A DNA stretch of 41,264 bases, from NCBI RefSeq assembly GCF_000380145.1, contig NZ_KB904633.1, positions 1-41,264 of the forward strand. Reading direction: 5' to 3'. The translations under genes were made by a program, and so were the position numbers. The notes beneath the pieces are model-generated. The model searched no databases, was not told the DNA's origin, and saw only the letters and a program-made list of their open reading frames with translations. This document shows, piece after piece, positions 33,682-41,264 of this stretch (position 1 is its first letter; each line of letters opens with the position of its first letter). Origin of the DNA: Streptococcus thoraltensis DSM 12221. GTDB lineage: Bacteria > Bacillota > Bacilli > Lactobacillales > Streptococcaceae.

Positions 33682-34223
33682 TATTTGAAGGTGTCTTTAA
33701 ACAAGAAACTAGCACCTTTGAAGTAATCGTATCCTGAATAAATAGTAAAGAACAAAGCAACATAAAGCATCACTGTTCCTAGGAAATGCAAATGACAAAG
33801 CAATAAGATAACAGCTAACATCTGTGTCACTGTTTTAATCTTACCTGGCATAGCGGCTGCTAACACCTCACCACCAGTTTCAACCAAGAGTAAACGAAGT
33901 CCCGTTACAGCCAATTCACGACAGATGATAACTGCTGTAACCCAAGCCGGTGCCATTTCCAAACCAACAAGCATGATAAAAGCACTCATAACAAGCATCT
34001 TATCCGCCAAAGGATCAGCGAATTTACCAAAGTTAGTCACAACATGCCATTTACGAGCTAAATAACCATCTAGGTAGTCCGTCAAACTTGCCACTGCAAA
34101 GATAACAGCAGCAACGATATGACCGAAAAGGCTACTAGAAATTGAAGTTAGTAGCAAAAAGAGGGGAATCATAAAAATGCGGATTACAGTTAATAAATTA
34201 GGGATGTTTTCTTTTTTTGTCAT
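33681..34223 (-). CDS. pgsA: CDP-diacylglycerol-glycerol-3-phosphate 3-phosphatidyltransferase
   Basis: 180 residues, about four to five membrane helices. The CDP-alcohol phosphotransferase motif DGYLARKWHVVTNFGKFADP, continuing LADK, gives DGxxAR-x8-G-x3-D-x3-D, complete. It makes phosphatidylglycerol phosphate for membrane phospholipid. It lies between rodZ (6-bp gap) and ecfA1. Confidence 0.96.
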   Translation of the reverse strand: MTKKENIPNLLTVIRIFMIPLFLLLTSISSSLFGHIVAAVIFAVASLTDYLDGYLARKWHVVTNFGKFADPLADKMLVMSAFIMLVGLEMAPAWVTAVIICRELAVTGLRLLLVETGGEVLAAAMPGKIKTVTQMLAVILLLCHLHFLGTVMLYVALFFTIYSGYDYFKGASFLFKDTFK

Positions 34224-34229
34224 TATACC

Positions 34230-35108
34230 TTACTCAATCGTTAATGTAATATAGCCAGTTGTATCAGCTAATAAGGATGATAAATCAAGTTCCTGCCCAT
34301 TCGCAGTAACCTTAATACCAGAAGTATTTCCAAGAGTGATAACTGTCTCACTTGTATCTTCAGACAAGGCTACACGAATTGTCGGTGTTTCCTGACTGAG
34401 AGTTGCCCCTGATTCATAGTTTGAGTTAGATACTGAGAACCATTGATCAACTGCCCCTTCTGTTAATGTAAAGACAAGATCAACAGGTTTACTTGGATGA
34501 GATAGCTGAGCGATTAGATTAACACCGTCAACTGATGGCGTCACCGTTAGGCTCGGTGATTCACTTGAGGAACTCGTTGAAGATTCACCCTCGCTGCTTG
34601 AAGGGCTTGTCGAACTCATCTGAGAAGACTTAGCCGTTTCAGGGTTCGAATTGTTCGAATTACGATTCCAAAAAACAAAGAATAACGCAGCCAACAAAAC
34701 TACTAAAACTAAAAAAGAAAGAACTAGGAAAGGAAGGTTCTTTTTAGCAGATTTTGCTGTCTGACGATGACTGGTCCACTGCTGGCCGGCTTGAGCTCGA
34801 CTGTAGGATTCAGAATCCTTATCAAGTTCAATCGTTTTTTCTTGACGAGACACCGCTCGCTCTTGTTTTTCAGCCACTGCAATATGGTAATTGCGCAGAA
34901 GACTCTCTTGATCTAGATCAACAGCTTCAGCATACTTTTTAATATAGGAAATTTCATAAGATTTACTTGGTAAAAGTGAAAATTGATCCATTTCCATGGA
35001 TAGAAGATAAGAGGATTTGATACCAGTCAAAGTTTCAAGGTCATCAAGACTATAATTCTTAGACTCGCGACCATCTCTCAACTGCGTTCCAACTGATTTT
35101 TTTATCAT
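34230..35108 (-). CDS. rodZ: RodZ-like cell-shape protein (HTH domain, membrane helix, DUF4115)
   Basis: The start is ATG 35108 (MIKKSVGTQLRDGRESKNYS) with GAGGGGA upstream; the longer reading to 35123 begins inside that site. 292 residues. An N-terminal HTH (SLDDLETLTGIKSSYLLSME) runs to about residue 65, followed by a charged linker and a membrane helix at about 124-147 (LPFLVLSFLVLVVLLAALFF). A Ser-rich external linker and a C-terminal beta domain follow. RodZ links MreB-type elongation to the membrane; most streptococci lack MreB but keep RodZ for peripheral wall growth. Confidence 0.9.
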   Translation of the reverse strand: MIKKSVGTQLRDGRESKNYSLDDLETLTGIKSSYLLSMEMDQFSLLPSKSYEISYIKKYAEAVDLDQESLLRNYHIAVAEKQERAVSRQEKTIELDKDSESYSRAQAGQQWTSHRQTAKSAKKNLPFLVLSFLVLVVLLAALFFVFWNRNSNNSNPETAKSSQMSSTSPSSSEGESSTSSSSESPSLTVTPSVDGVNLIAQLSHPSKPVDLVFTLTEGAVDQWFSVSNSNYESGATLSQETPTIRVALSEDTSETVITLGNTSGIKVTANGQELDLSSLLADTTGYITLTIE

Positions 35109-35180
35109 TTGCCATCCCCTCATTTCTAATCCGTTTAGTTAATCTTTAGTATAACAAAAAATCTAGTATTTTCCCATGAC

Positions 35181-36455
35181 TTATTTTGGAAAAATAGTGA
35201 CTGTGGTTGCTTCCATGTTTGATACAAAGTGGTCAGCTATCTTTTGAACATCTGCTAAAGAAATATGACGAATTAGCTCTCCAGTTTCTAGGTAATCTCT
35301 ACCATCCGCCAAAGCTAAGGTTACCTGATTTGCCAATTGATCAATCGAATCTAAAGATTCAATAAAATCGCCATACATTTCTTTTTTTAAAAGTGTCAAG
35401 TGTTCTTCTGAAAAATCGGTATTATTAGCAAAGTTTTTAAATAATTTCTTTACTTTTCCAGTCATTGCAATTGGCTGATCCGTATCAAAAGTAATTGTTA
35501 CAAATTTGAATTGTGAAGTGACTTCAAGCTGGAAGTCAAAAGAATAATCAATCAACCCCTTATCATACCAATTCTGATAGGTTTCAGACGTCCATCCTAG
35601 TAACATCGATAAAAATAATCTTAACCCTAATTTATAGTAGCTAAAAGATACCCCTTCTAAATCATCCACAACCCTAAATCCCAAACCCAGTTTAGGTTGC
35701 ATGACATCCATGGAAAAACGACATGATTTAACAACCGATCCCATTTGAAGAGGTAGTACAGACACCTCAGCTCTGGTTGCATCTTCTTTTACGAAATTGT
35801 CAACTTCATTTACAACCCTGTCAACATCGAAATTACCTACGGCAACCATGGTTAAGTGATTTAATTGGTAAAAATAATCGTGAGCGGATGTCAAATTAGC
35901 TAAACTAATCTGTTCAATCGTCTGATTGTTTCCTGCAATGTCCTCACTCAAGGGAGTATGGGGATAGAGATTAGCTAAGAGTGCCCTGTTCATTTGGTAG
36001 TCACTATCATCTTCATACATCAAAATTTCATTTTGGATAATAGGACGTTCTTCGTCAACACTCTCCTGTGTCATATGCCATTCTCTAACCAAAGTGATAA
36101 GCTGCTTAACTCCTTTATCAATATCATTGACTGTCGAAAAATAGTAAACTGTTTGCTGATATGTCGTAAAGGCGTTAGCCTCCGCTCCAAGAGCTGTAAA
36201 ATCCTCCAAGGCATCCTTACCATCGCCCATTTCAAAAATTTTATGCTCTAAAAAATGGGCTACGCCAAAAGGATAATCAATCTGACTATTAGCCGTTTGA
36301 ATGGAACTAACGGTAGATCCAAAATTGGTTGAAATCATGACTTGCTTTTCATTAAAATTAGGACGGGGTATCAATACCAACTTTAATCCACAATCAAGTT
36401 TCACTTCCTGAACGGATAGTTTTAAATCTGGATATTCACGATTTTCTTTCTGCAA
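35181..36455 (-). CDS. M16-family zinc peptidase, active partner (YfmH/YmfH-like)
   Basis: 424 residues. The inverted zinc motif HFLEH (in FGVAHFLEHKIFE, at about 67-71) is intact, and a downstream Glu-containing helix (ERPIIQNEILMYEDD) supplies the third ligand. The C-terminal M16 half follows. It lies 2 bp after its paralogue at 36458, which lacks the motif, as in the YmfF/YmfH pair where two M16 proteins form a heterodimer. Such pairs have been linked by annotation to EF-P modification or peptide processing. Confidence 0.88.
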   Translation of the reverse strand: MQKENREYPDLKLSVQEVKLDCGLKLVLIPRPNFNEKQVMISTNFGSTVSSIQTANSQIDYPFGVAHFLEHKIFEMGDGKDALEDFTALGAEANAFTTYQQTVYYFSTVNDIDKGVKQLITLVREWHMTQESVDEERPIIQNEILMYEDDSDYQMNRALLANLYPHTPLSEDIAGNNQTIEQISLANLTSAHDYFYQLNHLTMVAVGNFDVDRVVNEVDNFVKEDATRAEVSVLPLQMGSVVKSCRFSMDVMQPKLGLGFRVVDDLEGVSFSYYKLGLRLFLSMLLGWTSETYQNWYDKGLIDYSFDFQLEVTSQFKFVTITFDTDQPIAMTGKVKKLFKNFANNTDFSEEHLTLLKKEMYGDFIESLDSIDQLANQVTLALADGRDYLETGELIRHISLADVQKIADHFVSNMEATTVTIFPK

Positions 36456-36457
36456 TC

Positions 36458-37705
36458 CTAGGCGCTCCCTTCTAGAGTATATATCGCTTGTAGTTTCAAT
36501 CTTTGAGCGACAGAAACGATTGATTCTTTATTAACACTGTCAACCTCTGTCAATAAGTTGTCAATCGAGTTATCTCTATTGAAATAATGACTATGATAGG
36601 CTAATTCAATCGCCTGTTTCGGATAATCCTGAGCTGCTAACAGTCTATTTTTTAAAACAACTTTTGCTTGCTCAATTTCAGCTTTTGTAAACTTGCCCAA
36701 ACGTAATTCTTTCGTCTGCTTCAAAATAAGTCGCAATGCTAAGGATTTATTAACCTTCTGGATACCTGCATAGATAGTGAACAACTGTGAAAAGGAATCA
36801 TAATGACTACCGATAGCATAAGCTAAGCCCTTCTTCTCTCTAACGTTAACAAATAACTTGGAAGTAGGTAGTTCACCCAATAAAGCATTATAAACTGCAA
36901 TAGAAGCCATCTCTTTATCCCCGTAGGTAAACGGCATGTGATAACCAATGGTTAGAACACTCTGTTTGCTATCTTTTTTCTCCAAATACTTAGAAATGAC
37001 ATTAGTGTAGTCTTGCTTGTAACTCAAAGACAGGTCTAAATGGCGATCTTTGAATGGAAACTGGTGCAGTGTTTTAATCACCTCATAATCATCAAAATCA
37101 CCAACTATAAAAATATCGATTTGATCATGTTGCAGCATGCGTTGGAACTCTTGATACGCTGTAAAGGAATTTTCCTTTTGCAAAAGCTCTTTGGTTGTCA
37201 ATGTTGATAACGCTTGACAATCATCATTAAAAAATTGCCCTTTAAGCTCTTGATCAGCTATGTGAAACAAATCCTCGTTTTCAGTATCAATTGCTGCCAT
37301 AACATTTTGTTTTTCCAATTCAAAGCTAGCAGATTGGTACTGTTCCGTTGTTATTAAAGGATTAAACAGGATCTCCTTAAATACTTCCAATAATTCCTCT
37401 AGCAAAGAATGAGACTCAAAGCTATAGACATCACTAATTACAGAAGCATCGATATCAATACAGTGCGTATAACCTTTTGTGACAACATTAGTTGACAAAC
37501 TGGCTCCGTAAAGACTAGCTAATTTTTTTCTAAGATCACGATTAGTAGGATAAGCCTTACTTGCAGTCTCTAGCATTTGGGCAACCAAAACTCTCCGAGC
37601 CACATTTTTCTTATCCAAGTAACCACTAAAGCGACATTTCACTTGAACTGTTTTTAAAGATTCGTTTTTAATGAGGTGTAGGTTGACACCTTTGACAATT
37701 TCCAT
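36458..37705 (-). CDS. M16-family peptidase-like protein, inactive partner (YfmF/YmfF-like)
   Basis: 415 residues with the M16 fold, but the zinc site is missing: where HxxEH is expected the sequence is VARRVLVAQMLETASKAYPT. A C-terminal RNRLLAAQDYPKQAIELAYH segment matches the family. It is probably the non-catalytic subunit that shapes the cavity for the 35181-36455 product. It starts in a divergent symmetric promoter shared with yaaA; AAAGGAG precedes the ATG. Confidence 0.88.
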   Translation of the reverse strand: MEIVKGVNLHLIKNESLKTVQVKCRFSGYLDKKNVARRVLVAQMLETASKAYPTNRDLRKKLASLYGASLSTNVVTKGYTHCIDIDASVISDVYSFESHSLLEELLEVFKEILFNPLITTEQYQSASFELEKQNVMAAIDTENEDLFHIADQELKGQFFNDDCQALSTLTTKELLQKENSFTAYQEFQRMLQHDQIDIFIVGDFDDYEVIKTLHQFPFKDRHLDLSLSYKQDYTNVISKYLEKKDSKQSVLTIGYHMPFTYGDKEMASIAVYNALLGELPTSKLFVNVREKKGLAYAIGSHYDSFSQLFTIYAGIQKVNKSLALRLILKQTKELRLGKFTKAEIEQAKVVLKNRLLAAQDYPKQAIELAYHSHYFNRDNSIDNLLTEVDSVNKESIVSVAQRLKLQAIYTLEGSA

Positions 37706-37737
37706 TTAGACTCCTTTGGGAAAGGGTAGTTCCATAA

Positions 37738-37762
37738 ATTATACCATTTTTTATGGTATAAT
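37738..37762. promoter_or_regulatory. Symmetric divergent promoter for the M16 pair and yaaA-recF
   Basis: ATTATACCAT-TTTTT-ATGGTATAAT is a perfect 10-5-10 inverted repeat. Each arm ends in an extended -10 element (TGGTATAAT), one on the plus strand (37757-37762) and one on the minus strand (37738-37743). Neither has a clear -35, as expected for extended -10 promoters. Symmetry may also make it an operator. Confidence 0.72.
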
Positions 37763-37789
37763 GGCTTCAAATAAGATACGGAGAGACGG

Positions 37790-38170
37790 ATGAATTACAA
37801 ACTATTTGACGATTATATTACCCTACAAGCCCTTTTAAAAGAAACTGGTATTATCCAAAGTGGAGGCGCTATAAAGGGCTATTTAGCTGATAACACAGTT
37901 CTATTCAATGGCGAAGATGAGAAGCGCCGTGGTAAAAAGTTACGCATTGGTGACAAGATCGAACTCCTTAGCGAAGGAATCACTATCACACTTATCCAGC
38001 CAAGCGAGGAAGAGCTTGAGCAACATCAACTTGATTTGGCAGAGAAAAATCGAGTGGCTGAATTAGTTAAAAAAATGAACAAAGACAATAAGAAACTAAC
38101 TAAACAAGCTAACACCAAGTCACAAGCTAAAAAACAATCTAAAAAACCTGTACGTTTTCCTGGGATGTAA
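37790..38170 (+). CDS. yaaA: S4-domain protein YaaA
   Basis: 126 residues. The first 70 form an S4-like RNA-binding domain (ITLQALLKETGIIQSGGAIK, then GYLADNTVLFNGEDEKRRGK), the YaaA/YbcJ family. A lysine-rich tail of about 50 residues follows, longer than the Bacillus protein of about 70 residues, and could bind nucleic acid. It lies 3 bp before recF, the usual arrangement. The exact role is unknown. Confidence 0.9.
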   Translation: MNYKLFDDYITLQALLKETGIIQSGGAIKGYLADNTVLFNGEDEKRRGKKLRIGDKIELLSEGITITLIQPSEEELEQHQLDLAEKNRVAELVKKMNKDNKKLTKQANTKSQAKKQSKKPVRFPGM

Positions 38171-38173
38171 ACC

Positions 38174-39271
38174 ATGTGGATTGAAAGCATTACTCTCAAC
38201 CATTATCGAAATTATCAAAATATCTCGGCTAACTTTTCTAAAAATCTAAATGTCTTTATTGGTCGCAATGCTCAAGGTAAGACAAACTTCTTAGAAGCTA
38301 TCTATTTTTTATCCTTGACACGTAGTCATCGCACACGTTCAGATAAAGAGTTGATTGCTTTTAACCAAGACAAACTTCATCTTTCTGGTATTGTTCACAA
38401 GCAAAATGGCAAAGTCCCACTGGAAATTCACCTTTCAGATAAGGGACGCATTACAAAAGTTAATCATTTAAAACAAAATCGCTTGTCAGACTACATCGGA
38501 AACTTGACGGTTGTCTTATTCGCTCCTGAAGATTTGCAATTAATTAAGGGCTCGCCAAGTTTAAGACGGAAATTTTTAGACATTGATTTGGGACAGATTA
38601 AAACAATTTATTTGTCAGATTTGAGTCAGTACAATCATGTCTTAAAACAACGTAATGCCTATTTGAAAAACACAGAGAAAGTTGACACCACTTTTCTATC
38701 TGTATTAGATGAACAATTAGCTGATTTTGGTAGCCGTGTAATGGTACATAGGCATAAGTTCATTAAAGACTTAGAAATAGAGGCGAATAGACATCATGCG
38801 ACGATTTCGGAGGAAACCGAAAAACTCAAGGTAACTTATGACTCTTCTATAAAGTTTACAGACTTGTCAACTTTACGTCAAGATTATTTACAACAACTGA
38901 CAAGTCAACACAGACGTGATATTTTCAAAAAAAATACAGGAATCGGTCCACATCGCGACGATATTTCTTTCTTTATCAATGAGATGAACGCTAATTTCGG
39001 CAGTCAGGGACAACATCGCAGTCTCATTTTATCTCTAAAAATGGCTGAAATTGAACTTATCAAACAGTCAACTGGAGAATATCCCATTCTTCTACTTGAC
39101 GATGTCATGAGTGAACTTGACAACCATCGTCAAGCAAAACTCCTTGAAGCCGTTTTAAAAGAAAATGTTCAGACCTTTATCACAACGACAAGTCTTGAGC
39201 ACCTCAAGCAAATTCCAGAAAATATAACCATATTTACAATCGATAAAGGTACAATAAAATCAGGAGTTTAA
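38174..39271 (+). CDS. recF: DNA replication and repair protein RecF
   Basis: 365 residues. Walker A is [20 protein letters not shown] at about 30-49. The signature segment is [18 protein letters not shown], and Walker B is [13 protein letters not shown]. It is an SMC-like ATPase that helps load RecA at gaps with RecO and RecR. It follows yaaA. A terminator overlaps its 3' end. Confidence 0.98.
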   Translation: MWIESITLNHYRNYQNISANFSKNLNVFIGRNAQGKTNFLEAIYFLSLTRSHRTRSDKELIAFNQDKLHLSGIVHKQNGKVPLEIHLSDKGRITKVNHLKQNRLSDYIGNLTVVLFAPEDLQLIKGSPSLRRKFLDIDLGQIKTIYLSDLSQYNHVLKQRNAYLKNTEKVDTTFLSVLDEQLADFGSRVMVHRHKFIKDLEIEANRHHATISEETEKLKVTYDSSIKFTDLSTLRQDYLQQLTSQHRRDIFKKNTGIGPHRDDISFFINEMNANFGSQGQHRSLILSLKMAEIELIKQSTGEYPILLLDDVMSELDNHRQAKLLEAVLKENVQTFITTTSLEHLKQIPENITIFTIDKGTIKSGV

Positions 39272-39289
39272 AAGACCCCTGATTTTTTT
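39256..39289. terminator. Terminator overlapping the recF stop
   Basis: AAATCAGG and CCTGATTT pair across a 13-nt loop, with A-runs and T-runs on the outer sides. It probably serves recF and the minus-strand transporter gene ending at 39294. Confidence 0.8.
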
Positions 39290-39293
39290 AATT

Positions 39294-40163
39294 TTAATAT
39301 GATTTAACAATTCCAAGTAGAATGGCACCAACAACAAAGAGAATTGTTCCGATCGTAATCCATTGAAGCTCTTTTTTAGTTTTCTTTTCTCCAAGAAAGA
39401 GAATACCGGCTACAATAGAAATAACGGCACCTAGTTGAGAAAAACTAAAAGCAATGGCAAGCCCAGCCTTAGCAGCAGCAAGAAGCATAAAAATGTTCCC
39501 TGTTCCCCAAAGAAGACCGACAAGAGAATTTTTCAAAACAACTGGTTCAAAATTAATATTACCTTTCATAAAGAGAACAGCTCCTAAGAACATTCCAACG
39601 GCCATTGGTAAAAGAACAGATAGGGCGTCAAACTTCATAATGTTATTAAATAGAACCGCATACGAAACATAACCAATGGTTGAATAGGTTAGAGCACGAA
39701 ATCCTCTTGGGAAATCTCTACTTTCTAAAATATCACTTTGTCCTTGATTATCTTGTTTACTTGAAAAATAAAAACCTACTAGCAAAATAATAAGAGCCGC
39801 TAAACCCAGAATAAACTGGATGGGCTTCGTCCATTCATTAAAAACTAAAACACCAACTAAACTACCGACAACTAGCTGTGACCCACTTGATAGAGGTTGA
39901 GCTACTGAAACTCCCATATATTTCATGGCGTGAAATTGACCATTTTGTCCGGCTGACCAGAGTAGGCCTCCAATGATTCCGACAATCCAGAGTGTCCATG
40001 TCATTTCTGGTCTGACAATAACCCAAGAAACAAGGGCAAATAAAAGTGCCCCAATGGTTAACCCTAATGTTTGTTGATTTGCTGTCCCGCCAATCTTATT
40101 TGATGTAAATCCAATCAATCCCCACGCAAACATGGGAACTAAAGCAAAAATAATACCTTCCAC
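39294..40163 (-). CDS. GRP-family sugar transporter (GlcU/RhaT-like)
   Basis: 289 residues with ten membrane helices. The family pattern is visible in FALVPMFAWGLIGFTSNKIG, the loop GGLLWSAGQNGQFHAMKYMG with SVAQPLSSGSQLV, and the second half GTGNIFMLLAAAKAGLAIAF. Members such as GlcU move glucose by proton symport; the sugar here is unknown. The ribosome-binding site is weak (AAAGGATT). It is a single-gene unit between recF and guaB. Confidence 0.88.
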   Translation of the reverse strand: MEGIIFALVPMFAWGLIGFTSNKIGGTANQQTLGLTIGALLFALVSWVIVRPEMTWTLWIVGIIGGLLWSAGQNGQFHAMKYMGVSVAQPLSSGSQLVVGSLVGVLVFNEWTKPIQFILGLAALIILLVGFYFSSKQDNQGQSDILESRDFPRGFRALTYSTIGYVSYAVLFNNIMKFDALSVLLPMAVGMFLGAVLFMKGNINFEPVVLKNSLVGLLWGTGNIFMLLAAAKAGLAIAFSFSQLGAVISIVAGILFLGEKKTKKELQWITIGTILFVVGAILLGIVKSY

Positions 40164-40342
40164 AATAAATCCTTTCTTAAAAACAATCTTTTAGTTTGAC
40201 CAAACTGGTATCCTAAATGTTTTATCGTATGATTCTATTTTATACAAATAGTAACTAGAATACTTTAATAAAGTTTATTCTCATTGTCAATGATTTTATT
40301 TATTTCTAATATCAAAACATTTCTTATTTTTTAAAATCAATA

Positions 40343-40369
40343 TAAAAAGAGAATCCATAGACTCTCTTG
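40343..40369 (-). terminator. Terminator of guaB
   Basis: On the minus strand AAGAGA and TCTCTT pair across about 10 nt and are followed by TTTATATT. It lies 9 bp after the guaB stop. Confidence 0.7.
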
Positions 40370-40377
40370 ATGAATGA

Positions 40378-41264
<887 letters not shown>

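Overview
The window is low-GC Firmicute chromosome with the gene content and order of a Streptococcus. Indicators are adjacent yaaA-recF with guaB nearby (guaB at the right edge), pgsA-ecfA1-ecfA2-ecfT, gdpP-rplI-dnaB, Cys-free L32/L33, cupredoxin-type copper genes and serine-rich lipoproteins. Several decayed genes and small repeats are compatible with the salivarius/thermophilus group, but that species call is an inference from memory of gene order, not a sequence match.

Left part (1-6.6 kb): a partial MetE_2-type methionine synthase gene with an MtaR-like box, rpmF-rpmG, a PrsW-type membrane protease, then a run of broken genes. These are a flavoprotein start with an ATA codon, an internally deleted formate-tetrahydrofolate ligase (fhs), and a HEPN (ApeA-like) gene and a lipoprotein gene that seem to have lost facing ends in one deletion. 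A YczE-type membrane protein and a Crp/Fnr regulator follow, divergent across a perfect 8-2-8 palindrome.

6.7-9.5 kb: a copper operon (cupA, a free cupredoxin domain, copA) behind a CopY-type cop box, with no copY in view. 9.5-14.6 kb: a Nudix hydrolase, an ABC-2 exporter pair, and the divergent padR-DUF1700-DUF4097 operon. 14.6-15.9 kb: nested small repeats. One short element sits inside another, which sits inside a longer repeat, and the uninterrupted version of both host elements lies at 31.0-31.2 kb in the same window. Two inverted copies of the inner element flank two small genes.

15.9-29.4 kb: a lipid-anchored fumarate-reductase-like flavoprotein, rpsD with a long leader, a membrane XRE regulator, a Veg-family gene, dnaB, rplI, gdpP, mnmG, a decayed gene, mnmA, and the sdaAB-sdaAA-phosphatase operon with a cre-like palindrome. 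29.4-41.3 kb: two secreted lysozyme-fold proteins (one with LysM), then the minus-strand run yfmF-yfmH-rodZ-pgsA-ecfA1-ecfA2-ecfT. This run is divergent from yaaA-recF across a symmetric promoter, and is followed by a GRP-family sugar transporter and the 3' part of guaB.

Most of the window is core housekeeping. The accessory signals are the eroded HEPN gene, the copper operon with a separate metal-binding domain, the nested repeat family, and several well-formed palindromes in promoter regions. I see no CRISPR array, no rRNA or tRNA gene, no intact IS element and no prophage.
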